64,000 bases of DNA from SHZI01 sp963802215 (GTDB taxonomy: Bacteria; Pseudomonadota; Gammaproteobacteria; Steroidobacterales; GCA-2729495). The stretch's first letter is position 1. Every line of letters begins with the position of its first letter. Below are positions 17,123-24,572 of the stretch, piece by piece. The notes beneath the pieces were generated by a model. The model was not told where the DNA came from and ran no database searches. It saw only the letters and a list, made by a program, of their open reading frames with translations. Where the stretch lies: the NCBI GenBank assembly GCA_963802215.1, contig CAWDHQ010000002.1, forward strand, positions 372,001-436,000, written 5' to 3'. The translations under genes were made by a program, and so were the position numbers.

Positions 17123-17866
17123 ATGGGGATTCGGATTCACAAGCTGGCGGCCATTGCCGCCCTCGTGGTGGCACCAGGCATCGCCTCCGCATTCACGGTG
17201 TACGACACCTTCGGTTCCTTTCCTGATGCAACCTGGGGTGGCACCGGCATTCCGAACGATGCCGTCGCCGCCGCCAAGACGATCATCGACGGCGACACGA
17301 CGATCCGCATCGCGATGAACGCCACGGGGCGCTACTCAAATCCCCAGCTCAGCAACAACGGTGCAGCGGTGTTCTACGCCGGCGCCGGCAGCAACACCGG
17401 CGGCAACAACGAGAGTCTCACCACTGGCGCCCTGTGGAACTTCAACTACTTCATCGACATCGTCAGCGGCTCGGGAAAGGTCCTGACCGATTACCAGATT
17501 GACCTCTGGTACGACTTCAACCCCGCCGGCCCCAATGCCTGCTGCACGCTCCCCACGGGCCGCATCAACGTGACCAATGCGCTGCTGTTCCTGGGTGACC
17601 CGAACTCGGTTCTCGAGGAGGGCTCGGAGAACCTGCTCTTCTCCTACCTGGCCAGCAACGCGGCACCGATCATCACCGCGCCGGGCGGGCTCTTTAATCC
17701 AAACGCACTGGGCAACTACCAGTTTGCCCTCACCGTTACGAACGGGTTCTTCCCCGTGGAGTCGGTCGCCATGGAGGTGCAGGTGGTCCCTGTGCCGGCC
17801 GCCGTCTGGCTCTTCGGTTCCGCGCTCGGCCTGGTTGGCGTGATGCGCCGCCGCGTTACCTCGTAG
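17123..17866 (+). CDS. VPLPA-CTERM / PEP-CTERM type exported protein
   Basis: 247 residues. Signal peptide (KLAAIAALVVAPGIASA), then a beta-rich, Asn/Gly-rich body, then the C-terminal tripartite signal: VPVPAAVWLFGSALGLVGVMRRR. This is the motif, helix and Arg tail recognised by exosortases. The mature protein should be cut and delivered to the envelope or exopolysaccharide. The ATG at 17123 has GGGGA upstream; an in-frame GTG at 17108 is less likely. No exosortase gene is in this window. It is followed by a strong terminator. Confidence 0.85.
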   Translation: MGIRIHKLAAIAALVVAPGIASAFTVYDTFGSFPDATWGGTGIPNDAVAAAKTIIDGDTTIRIAMNATGRYSNPQLSNNGAAVFYAGAGSNTGGNNESLTTGALWNFNYFIDIVSGSGKVLTDYQIDLWYDFNPAGPNACCTLPTGRINVTNALLFLGDPNSVLEEGSENLLFSYLASNAAPIITAPGGLFNPNALGNYQFALTVTNGFFPVESVAMEVQVVPVPAAVWLFGSALGLVGVMRRRVTS

Positions 17867-17897
17867 CCTTCCTGCGACCGAGTCTCGCGACTCCCTG

Positions 17898-17926
17898 AAA
17901 CCCCGCCTCGGCGGGGTTTTTGCGTT
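17898..17926 (+). terminator. Rho-independent terminator
   Basis: Stem CCCCGCC / GGCGGGG with a short loop, followed by TTTTTGCGTTTT, 32 bases after the VPLPA-CTERM stop codon. It isolates that gene from the MoxR gene. Confidence 0.9.
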
Positions 17927-17928
17927 TT

Positions 17929-18002
17929 GGGGACATGCCTCATTTTTGCAGCGCCCGATGCATGGGCGCCGCCTGTGGCACTGCATAATTAGGCATGTCC
18001 CC
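17929..18002. repeat. GGGGACATGCC palindromic element, upstream copy
   Basis: Imperfect inverted repeat: the left arm begins GGGGACATGCCTCATTTTTG and the right arm ends AATTAGGCATGTCCCC. Each end shows the same 12-base terminus. The right arm contains the ATG start codon (17995) of the MoxR ATPase. It resembles the second copy at 18833-18935 in its termini but not in its centre. The type is unknown; it could be a small non-autonomous mobile palindrome. Confidence 0.75.
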
Positions 18003-18846
18003 AAGGTTCACCGGCTCCACCACCTACGTCGCCACGGACGACCTGCGGCTCGCGGTCAATGCGGCCATCACCCTCGAACGGCCGCTGCTCATCAAGGGCG
18101 AGCCGGGCACGGGGAAGACGCGGCTCGCGGAAGAGGTGGCCCGCGGCCTGGGTGTGCCGCTGCTGGAGTGGCACATCAAGTCCACGACGAAGGCCCAGCA
18201 GGGCCTCTACGAGTACGACGCGGTGTCACGCCTGCGGGACTCCCAGCTTGGCGACCCGAAGGTCCACGACATCGCCAACTACATCGTGCCCGGGATGCTC
18301 TGGCAGGCCTTCGCCAGCGAGACGCCGGTAGTGCTGCTGATCGACGAGATCGACAAGGCGGACATCGAGTTCCCCAACGACCTGCTTCGGGAACTCGACC
18401 GGATGGAGTTCTACGTCTACGAGACGCGGCAGCTCATCAAGGCGAAGCATCGGCCCCTGGTCTTCATCACCAGCAACAACGAGAAGGACCTGCCGGACGC
18501 CTTCCTGCGCCGCTGCTTCTTCCACTACATCCGCTTTCCCGACAAGGAAACGATGGAGCAGATCGTCGAGGTGCACTACCCGGGGATCAAGCAGGCGCTG
18601 CTGAAGGAGGCGCTGGAAGCCTTCTTCGCCGTGCGGGAGGTGCCGGGGCTGAAGAAGAAGCCCTCCACGTCGGAGCTGCTGGACTGGCTCAAGCTCCTCC
18701 TGGCCGAGGACATCCCGCCGGAGGCTCTCCGGACCGACGATCGGCGGTCCATCATCCCGCCTCTCCACGGGGCGCTGCTGAAGAATGAGCAGGACGTGCA
18801 CCTGTTCGAGCGGCTGGTGTTTATGTCGAAAAGGGGACATGCCTAA
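17995..18846 (+). CDS. MoxR-family AAA+ ATPase
   Basis: 283 residues. Walker A is GEPGTGKT (about residues 36-43) and Walker B is VLLIDEIDKAD; the sensor segment is FITSNNEKDLPDAFLRRC. MoxR ATPases work with vWA-domain partners in chaperone-like maturation of metalloenzymes or envelope complexes, and the next gene encodes exactly such a partner. The start ATG lies inside one palindromic element and the stop TAA inside another, so the last residues (SKRGHA) come from the repeat. Close relatives usually end in a similar Arg/Gly-rich tail. Confidence 0.9.
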   Translation: MSPRFTGSTTYVATDDLRLAVNAAITLERPLLIKGEPGTGKTRLAEEVARGLGVPLLEWHIKSTTKAQQGLYEYDAVSRLRDSQLGDPKVHDIANYIVPGMLWQAFASETPVVLLIDEIDKADIEFPNDLLRELDRMEFYVYETRQLIKAKHRPLVFITSNNEKDLPDAFLRRCFFHYIRFPDKETMEQIVEVHYPGIKQALLKEALEAFFAVREVPGLKKKPSTSELLDWLKLLLAEDIPPEALRTDDRRSIIPPLHGALLKNEQDVHLFERLVFMSKRGHA

Positions 18847-18935
18847 TTCCTGCAGGCCGCGCCCGCCTTGGCCGGGTGGCACGGCGAGCCAGTCCTGTCC
18901 GGCGGGTGCGGCCTGCAGGAATTAGGCATGTCCCC
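18833..18935. repeat. GGGGACATGCC palindromic element, downstream copy
   Basis: Two 35-base arms (18833-18867 and 18901-18935) are inverted repeats with a single mismatch, separated by 33 bases. The outer terminus is GGGGACATGCCTAATTCC. The left arm carries the MoxR stop codon; the vWA gene starts 1 base beyond the right arm. The transcript would form a very stable hairpin between the two genes. Confidence 0.88.
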
Positions 18936-20126
18936 GTGCTGAGCCAGTTCTTCTTCACCCTCCGCGAGCACCAGGTGCCGGTCACCATCCCGGAGTACCT
19001 GACACTGCTCGAAGCGCTGAAGAGCGACGTGATCGGGCCCAACATCGACGAGTTCTACCTGCTGGCCCGCTCGGCGCTGGTGAAGGACGAGACCCACTTC
19101 GACAAGTTCGACCGTGCCTTTGCCGCTTACTACAAGGGCGTGGAGGCGGCGACCGGCCCGAGTCACGAGATCCCGCTGGAGTGGCTCCGGAAGCAGGCGG
19201 AGCTCAACCTGTCGGCCGAGGAGAAGGCGCTGATCGAGTCGCTCGGCGGCTGGGACGAGCTGATGAGGCGCTTCCGGGAGCGCCTGGAGGAACAGAAGGG
19301 CCGCCACGAGGGCGGCAGCAAGTGGATCGGCACGGCGGGCAAGTCGCCCTTCGGGGCCTACGGCTACAACCCCGAGGGCATCCGCATCGGCCAGCAGGAG
19401 TCACGCAACCGCAGCGCCGTAAAGGTCTGGGACGCCCGGGAGTTCCGCAACCTGGACGGTGACGTGCAGCTCGGCACGCGCAATCTCAAGGTCGCCCTCC
19501 GGCGACTGCGGCGCTTCGCCCGGGAGGGTGCGCCGAGCGAGCTGGACCTGGACGGGACCATCGACAAAACCGCGCGCAACGCAGGCCTGCTCGACCTGCA
19601 GCTCCGCCCCGAGCGCCACAACGCCGTCAAGGTGCTGCTGCTTCTCGACATCGGCGGCTCCATGGACGAGCACTCGCGGCTCTGCTCGGAGCTGTTCTCC
19701 GCGGCCCGGGCGGAGTTCAAGCACCTGGAGTTCTACTATTTTCACAACTGTGTTTATGACTTCGTCTGGAACGACAACCGGCGCCGCCACGGCCAGCGCA
19801 CCGGCACCTGGGATCTGATGCACAGGTTCAATACCGACTACCGGCTCATCTTCGTCGGCGACGCCACCATGAGTCCCTTCGAGATCCTGCGTCCCGGCGG
19901 GTCGCTGGAATACATGAACGAGGACGCCGGCGCCGACTGGCTGAAGCGCCTCACCGAGGTCTACCAGCGCTCCATCTGGCTGAACCCCACGCCCGAGGAG
20001 GAGTGGGGCTACCACTACACCATCAACGTGGTCCGCGAGTTGATGGGCGGCCGCATGTACCCCCTGACCCTGGACGGCCTGGACCGCGCCATGCGCGCCC
20101 TGGCCCGGAAGGGCGCCCCCGCGTAG
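18936..20126 (+). CDS. vWA-domain protein, CoxE-like partner of MoxR
   Basis: About 396 residues from a GTG at 18936. The C-terminal von Willebrand A domain has a MIDAS-like DIGGSMD (DxSxS in classical domains), THR-region FVGDATMSP and a following aspartate-rich segment (EDAGADWLKRL). The N-terminal half is helical, with the SPFGAYGYNPEGIRIGQ loop seen in this family. It likely acts with the MoxR ATPase just upstream. The ATG in the flanking repeat (18928) is out of frame and meets a stop at once, which supports GTG. The TAG stop is supplied by a REP head. Confidence 0.87.
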   Translation: MLSQFFFTLREHQVPVTIPEYLTLLEALKSDVIGPNIDEFYLLARSALVKDETHFDKFDRAFAAYYKGVEAATGPSHEIPLEWLRKQAELNLSAEEKALIESLGGWDELMRRFRERLEEQKGRHEGGSKWIGTAGKSPFGAYGYNPEGIRIGQQESRNRSAVKVWDAREFRNLDGDVQLGTRNLKVALRRLRRFAREGAPSELDLDGTIDKTARNAGLLDLQLRPERHNAVKVLLLLDIGGSMDEHSRLCSELFSAARAEFKHLEFYYFHNCVYDFVWNDNRRRHGQRTGTWDLMHRFNTDYRLIFVGDATMSPFEILRPGGSLEYMNEDAGADWLKRLTEVYQRSIWLNPTPEEEWGYHYTINVVRELMGGRMYPLTLDGLDRAMRALARKGAPA

Positions 20127-20142
20127 GAGCGGCTTCAGCCTC
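20123..20142 (+). repeat. REP unit at vWA gene stop
   Basis: GTAG head plus GAGCGGCTTCAGCC, slightly decayed at the 3' side (TCGCC instead of GCGAC). The head TAG is the stop of the vWA gene. Confidence 0.8.
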
Positions 20143-20160
20143 GCCTAAAGGAGGGATCCC

Positions 20161-20937
20161 ATGCTCGGCGCCCTGATCGGTGACATCGTCGGCTCCATCT
20201 ACGAGTGGCACAACCACCGCTCGAAGGTTTTCCCCCTGTTCGGTCCCGGGTGCGACTACACCGACGACTCGGTCTGCACCGTCGCCCTGGCCGACGCGCT
20301 GCTGACCGGCGCGGACCCGGCCTGGCACCTGCAGGCCTGGTGCCGGCGTCACCCGGGCCGGGGCTACGGCGGGATGTTTGCGCAGTGGATCGACGGGCCC
20401 GAACCGGCTGCCTACTACAGCTTCGGCAACGGGGCGGCGATGCGGGTGAGCGCTGCCGGGTGGCTCGCCGACGAGGCGCCGGCGGTGGCCCTGCTGTCGG
20501 ATCGCATCACGGCGATCACGCACAACCACCCGGAAGGCCTCAAGGGCGCCCGGGCGACGGCCCATGCCATCTTCCGGGCCCGGCAGGGCGCGGCCGCCGA
20601 CGAAATACAGGACGAGATTGTCGCGCGGTTCGGGTACGACCTGTCCCGCACCGTGGACGAGATCAGGCCGCACTACGCGTTCAACGAGACCTGCCAGCGG
20701 ACGGTGCCCGAGGCCCTGATCTGCGCCCTGAGCGCCACCAGTTTCGAGGACGCGATCCGCAACGCGATCTCCATCGGCGGGGACAGCGACACGGTGGCGG
20801 CCATAGCGGGTAGCATCGCCGAGCCCCTGTTCGGGATTCCGCCGGTCATCGCGGAAGAGGCGAGGGGTTACCTGCCCGAGGACATCCTTGATGTGTTGGA
20901 GCGGTTTGACAAGGCGATGGGGAGGGATCGCGCCTGA
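20161..20937 (+). CDS. ADP-ribosylglycohydrolase family protein
   Basis: 258 residues with the DraG/ARH fold signatures. GDIVGSIYEW opens the protein, YTDDSVCT carries the first pair of Mg-binding aspartates, and SIGGDSDTVAAIAGSIAE carries the second set. These enzymes remove ADP-ribose from proteins or nucleic acids in the cytoplasm. RBS AAAGGAGGG is strong. The TGA stop lies within the stem of a REP unit that has been interrupted by the IS110 copy. The physiological target is unknown. Confidence 0.9.
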   Translation: MLGALIGDIVGSIYEWHNHRSKVFPLFGPGCDYTDDSVCTVALADALLTGADPAWHLQAWCRRHPGRGYGGMFAQWIDGPEPAAYYSFGNGAAMRVSAAGWLADEAPAVALLSDRITAITHNHPEGLKGARATAHAIFRARQGAAADEIQDEIVARFGYDLSRTVDEIRPHYAFNETCQRTVPEALICALSATSFEDAIRNAISIGGDSDTVAAIAGSIAEPLFGIPPVIAEEARGYLPEDILDVLERFDKAMGRDRA

Positions 20938-20947
20938 AGGCGCTCCT
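20928..20947 (-). repeat. REP unit split by IS110 copy 1
   Basis: TCGCGCCTGAAGGCGCTCCT, which is the REP stem reading toward its GTAG head. The last two head bases are displaced to 22089-22090 beyond the IS. Joining 20947 to 22089 restores an intact GTAG-headed REP. Confidence 0.88.
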
Positions 20948-20989
20948 TGTATGTTGGGTTCCGTGGCCCTTATCGTCAGATGGTAAGCC

Positions 20990-21126
20990 ACCGGGCCGGG
21001 TAGACCGTGCGCTCCTCGAGGGTTGACCTCGCCACGTAGCTGGGTCGCCCGGCCCGTCTTCCTTAGCAACCCGAACAGCTGCCGGGGCCTCGAGCCCGCA
21101 TCCGCAAGGCAGGGAAAGAGGAAGCC
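20990..21126 (+). ncRNA. Predicted IS621-type bridge RNA (copy 1)
   Basis: Two consecutive loops can be drawn. Loop 1: stem GCCGGG/CCCGGC (20995-21000 with 21048-21053) and GACC/GGTC (21003-21006 with 21043-21046). Inside it are GCGCTCCT (21009-21016), a small hairpin CGAGG/CCTCG (21017-21031) and GTAG (21036-21039). GCGCTCCT equals the REP target left half plus core; GTAG is the complement of CTAC. Loop 2: stem CTTCCT/AGGAAG (21058-21063 with 21119-21124), containing ACAGCTGC (21075-21082), hairpin GGGC/GCCC, and CAAG (21105-21108). ACAGCTGC matches the IS right end; CAAG complements CTTG at the joined left end. RNA ends are not known. Confidence 0.7.
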
Positions 21127-22071
21127 ATGACCGTCCAGACCATTGTTGGTATTGATCTCGGTAAACACCACCTCGACGTCGCCATCGAGCCCGCCCACGA
21201 GGCCTTCCGCGTGCCCCACGACGAGGCGGGGATCAGCGCGCTGATCACCCGGCTCAAGCCCCATGCTCCCGACCAGATCATCCTGGAAGCGGGCGGCCCC
21301 CTGGCCGCCCAGCTGGCCGGGCTGCTGGCCGCCGAGGGCTTCGCCGTGGTCGTGGTCAACCCGCGTCAGGTGCGGGACTTCGCCCGGGCCACCGGCCAGC
21401 TGGCCAAGACCGACCAGTTGGATGCCCGGGTGCTGTGCGCCTTCGCCGCGGCCGTCAAGCCCGCCTGCCGCGCCCTGAAGGACGAGACGGCCCAGGTGCT
21501 GAGTGCCCTGGTGGCGCGGCGCCGGCAGCTGATGCAGATGCTGGTGGCGGAGAAAAACCGCTTGAGTGCGGCACCCCCCACCCTGGTGCGCCGTAACCTC
21601 ACCACCCACATCCGCTGGCTGCAACGCTGCCTGGAAGACACCGATCGCGAACTGCGCGAGCAGATCCAGGACAGTCCGGTGTGGCAGGCCCGCGAGAACC
21701 TACTGGCTGGCGTGCCCGGGATCGGCCGGGTCACCGCCCAGGCCCTGATCGGCGACCTGCCCGAGCTCGGCCAGCTCAGCGACAAGCAGATCGCGGCCCT
21801 GGCCGGCCTGGCGCCCTTCAATCGCGACAGCGGCACGCTGCGCGGCCAACGCCACATCTGGGGTGGCCGCTGGCAGGTCCGTACCGCACTCTACATGGCC
21901 ACTCTGGCGGCCATCCGCTCCAACCCGCCGATCAAAGCCTTCTACGCCCGCCTGCGTCTCGCCGGCAAACCGCCCAAGGTCGCCATCACCGCCTGCATGC
22001 GCAAACTCCTGGTGATCCTCAATGCCATGGTCCGCGATAACGCGCCCTGGCAGCCGCCCATCACCGCTTGA
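21127..22071 (+). CDS. IS110 family recombinase (transposase)
   Basis: 314 residues. The N-terminal RuvC-like DEDD domain has GIDLGKHHLDVAIE (first Asp), ILEAGGP (Glu) and TDQLDARVL (Asp pair). The C-terminal Tnp20 domain has the helix-hairpin-helix-like GVPGIGRVTAQALIGDLPE and the conserved serine region FNRDSGTLRGQRHIWGGR. It is full length with all expected catalytic residues, so it is probably active. Members of this family recombine DNA under guidance of a bridge RNA made from the element's own end. Confidence 0.95.
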   Translation: MTVQTIVGIDLGKHHLDVAIEPAHEAFRVPHDEAGISALITRLKPHAPDQIILEAGGPLAAQLAGLLAAEGFAVVVVNPRQVRDFARATGQLAKTDQLDARVLCAFAAAVKPACRALKDETAQVLSALVARRRQLMQMLVAEKNRLSAAPPTLVRRNLTTHIRWLQRCLEDTDRELREQIQDSPVWQARENLLAGVPGIGRVTAQALIGDLPELGQLSDKQIAALAGLAPFNRDSGTLRGQRHIWGGRWQVRTALYMATLAAIRSNPPIKAFYARLRLAGKPPKVAITACMRKLLVILNAMVRDNAPWQPPITA

Positions 22072-22086
22072 CTCACAACACAGCTG

Positions 22087-23424
22087 CTACGGTGGGGCGT
22101 TGAAGCCTACGGGCTCCACCTCGTCCACCACGATCCTGGCCAGCACGCTCTCCAGGAAGCGGTCCTCCCGGTCCACCAGGCGCAGGAGCTCCATGGTCGT
22201 GAGCTGGTCGTCCGGCAGGCCCTCGACCGCCGCGGCCAGCTCCTCCAGGTTGCTGACCTTCCGGCCGTTGATGGCGACCAGGTGGTCGTAGATCTGCAGG
22301 CCCGCGGCATCCGCCGGGCTGCCTTCCTCCACGAAGTGCACCATCAGGGCGGTCGGCATGTCGTTGAAGTCGAAGTTGCGCAGCACGCTCACCGACAGCA
22401 GGGCGCCCGCCACGTACATGCCCGTCCGGCGCAGCGGCGCGAGTGCGGGGCGGAGGGCGGGACGCAGGCTGATCTGCTGGCCGTCCCGCTCCACCTGCAG
22501 CGTCGTCCCGGCGGGGGCACCGCGCAGCCGGTCCAGCAGGGCGCCCTCGGTGGTCCAGTCCAGCGGGGCGTCGTTCACCCCGGTGATGCGGTCGTAGCGC
22601 TGCAGGCCGGACCCCGCGGCGGCCGGCGTCACCCGGGCCACCGTCAGCGTCGGCTCGTCGTTCTCCGCGAAGAAGGTCACGCCGAGGTCGGGCGGGGTCG
22701 GGTCCTTGCCCGCCCGCAGCAGGGCCAGGATGTGGCACACCTGACGGGCCAGCACGGCGAAGTTGGCGTTCTGCACCTTGTCGCCGGCCAGCTGGTCGGT
22801 GTTGATTCCCACCACCTTGCCCGTCTCCAGGCTGATCAGCGGCCCACCCGAGTTGCCGGGATTGATCGGCGCGTCAGTCTGCAGCCGGTCCTCGCCGAAG
22901 CGGGCGGTGAAACCCGAGATGATCCCGCGGGTGCCGGTGAAGCGCAGGTCCTCCGGGTGGCCGAAGGCGCCCACGGGATGGCCCACGGACGGGATGGGGC
23001 CGCAGTCCAGGGTGGCGACCTGGCTGGGCAGCCCTGTGCGGTTTGCCACTTCCAGCACCGCCACGTCCAGGAAGGGGTCTATGTAGATCGGACGGGCTGC
23101 CCGGGCGCGGCCGTCGATGAAGGCGACCTCCACGTTGCCGGGCGACCGTCCCGTCACGTGGCCGTTGGTCAGCAGCCAGCCCCGGTCCCGGTCCACGAGG
23201 AAGGCCGCGCCGATCTGGGAGGCCTGCTCGTCCTCGATATAGGGCATCCCGATCCGGGCCCGCACGTAGGCGGTGTAGCTGCGGGCCGCGGCAAAGATCG
23301 GCTCCACGCCGTTCTCCGCCCGGGCTGCCGGAATCGCGGGAAGAATGGCGAGCTGAATGGCGGCCAGCGTTGCGGTCAGGGCCAGCAGGCCCGGGACCCG
23401 CGCTCGGGTGGTGCGAAGTGTCAT
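22087..23424 (-). CDS. HtrA/DegP-like serine protease with PDZ domains
   Basis: 445 residues. Signal peptide (LALTATLAAIQLAILPAIPAARA), then a trypsin-like domain with triad His (LLTNGHVTG), Asp (PFLDVAVLEV) and Ser (NPGNSGGPL), then two PDZ-like regions (around VTPAAAGSGLQRYDRITGVND and EGSPADAAGLQIYDHLVAING). It should act in the periplasm in protein quality control. The TAG stop comes from a REP head split by IS110: the core dinucleotide retained at the IS end preserves the stop codon. Confidence 0.88.
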   Translation of the reverse strand: MTLRTTRARVPGLLALTATLAAIQLAILPAIPAARAENGVEPIFAAARSYTAYVRARIGMPYIEDEQASQIGAAFLVDRDRGWLLTNGHVTGRSPGNVEVAFIDGRARAARPIYIDPFLDVAVLEVANRTGLPSQVATLDCGPIPSVGHPVGAFGHPEDLRFTGTRGIISGFTARFGEDRLQTDAPINPGNSGGPLISLETGKVVGINTDQLAGDKVQNANFAVLARQVCHILALLRAGKDPTPPDLGVTFFAENDEPTLTVARVTPAAAGSGLQRYDRITGVNDAPLDWTTEGALLDRLRGAPAGTTLQVERDGQQISLRPALRPALAPLRRTGMYVAGALLSVSVLRNFDFNDMPTALMVHFVEEGSPADAAGLQIYDHLVAINGRKVSNLEELAAAVEGLPDDQLTTMELLRLVDREDRFLESVLARIVVDEVEPVGFNAPP

Positions 23425-23478
23425 GACGGAACTCCCTGGTTCGGGGCATTATCGGTCCCGACCCTACGGAGTAGCCAC

Positions 23479-24486
23479 ATGGTCCAGGACGACTACCTCC
23501 AGCGCACGCTCGGCCCCGCCACCCGCATCCTTGCCGGGCTGCTGGCGCTGGCGTCCGTGTGGGCGGTTTTCGACACGCTGGGGACCCTCGAGCACACCGG
23601 GACCACCTCCTCCGGCATTCCCTGGTTTTCCCTGGCATTGCTGCCGGTGGCCCTGTGGGCCGCCACGCTGTTTGCCCGGGGAGCGCTGACGGGCTTCGAC
23701 GTGCAGCCAGGCGTGCCGGCACCGGAACCGGCCACCGACGCCCAGCTGGACCGGCTCCGCTGGCTGGGCGCCGAGATCCCCCGCCGGATCAGCCGCCACC
23801 AGGCCCGGCGCATGATCGCGGCGATCGAGTCCCGGCTGCCCGCCACGCCGGCCCAGCAGCTGGCGCTGGCACGGTACGGCAGCCCCAGGGGTGTGTTCAC
23901 CCGCGCGTCGGCGGAGCGCTTCCTGCGGGACCGGGCCGCCGAGGAACTGTTCTATCGCCAGCACGACTGGGCCGCGGACTGGTACGAGGCTGGCGTGGAG
24001 ATCCGCGCCCCCGAGGAGCTCGACCCGGACCTGATGGAGGCCTTCGACGTGTCCTACGGCGCGCTCTCGTCCCGGGGCCTCTCCTGCCCGCTGCCGGCCT
24101 ACATCTGGTCCTGGAAGCTCGGCGAGCAGGTGGAGCGCCTGCAGATCGCCGGCAACTTCTTCGACGACGCGGCCCGTCTCCAGCCGCAGCTGGTGGCGGA
24201 ACGGGTGCTTCGCCGGGGGCTCGACGGCAGCGAACTGCGCCAGCTCTTCCCCGTCTACGTCGGGCTGCTCTCCCAGGTGGGCGAGGGCTACGTCGCCGAA
24301 GCCGGGGAATCCCGTGCCGAGATTCGCACGCTGTTTCTCGCCGCGCTCCACAACCTGCGGCCGGCGCTCCTGCTGGATACCGCCCAGGGCTGGGAAGCTG
24401 CCGCCGAGGTGCGCCGGGAAATCGCCGCCGAGGCGGAGCTGCGCGCAGCCGACGCGGCGATCGAGTGGGACGAAGACTGGGAGTAG
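23479..24486 (+). CDS. Membrane-anchored protein of unknown function
   Basis: 335 residues from the ATG at 23479, which has GGAG upstream. The frame stays open far upstream, but that part overlaps the divergent protease and is spurious. Two hydrophobic segments (TRILAGLLALASVWAVF and WFSLALLPVALWAATLF) anchor a long soluble, helical C-terminal region rich in Arg/Glu/Ala, ending acidic (DEDWE). No catalytic motif was recognised. The stop TAG belongs to a REP head. Confidence 0.65.
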   Translation: MVQDDYLQRTLGPATRILAGLLALASVWAVFDTLGTLEHTGTTSSGIPWFSLALLPVALWAATLFARGALTGFDVQPGVPAPEPATDAQLDRLRWLGAEIPRRISRHQARRMIAAIESRLPATPAQQLALARYGSPRGVFTRASAERFLRDRAAEELFYRQHDWAADWYEAGVEIRAPEELDPDLMEAFDVSYGALSSRGLSCPLPAYIWSWKLGEQVERLQIAGNFFDDAARLQPQLVAERVLRRGLDGSELRQLFPVYVGLLSQVGEGYVAEAGESRAEIRTLFLAALHNLRPALLLDTAQGWEAAAEVRREIAAEAELRAADAAIEWDEDWE

Positions 24487-24572
24487 GAGCGGCTTCAGCC
24501 GCGACCCCCTCCGGCGAGAATCGCGTCCGCGCGTCTCGAGCCGGAGGGGGTCGCGGCTGAAGCCGCTCCTAC
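24483..24572. repeat. Inverted REP pair (BIME-like) between convergent genes
   Basis: Two REP units face each other; each 32-base arm (REP plus CCCCTCCGG) is perfectly complementary to the other, with a 26-base centre. The left head TAG ends the plus-strand membrane protein gene; the right head TAG ends the minus-strand decarboxylase gene. The structure would work as a bidirectional terminator-like hairpin. Confidence 0.9.

Larger units (their letters stand above)
20948..22088 (+). mobile_element. IS110-family insertion sequence, copy 1
   Basis: 1141 bases between CT dinucleotides (20946-20947 and 22087-22088). No terminal inverted repeats and no larger target duplication, as expected for IS110. 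It has a 179-base 5' non-coding part, one recombinase gene and a 17-base tail. It is inserted in the GTAG head of a REP. The second copy at 28380-29520 is identical wherever I compared them (both non-coding ends and the whole protein), so transposition was recent or the copies are kept alike by conversion. Confidence 0.92.
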
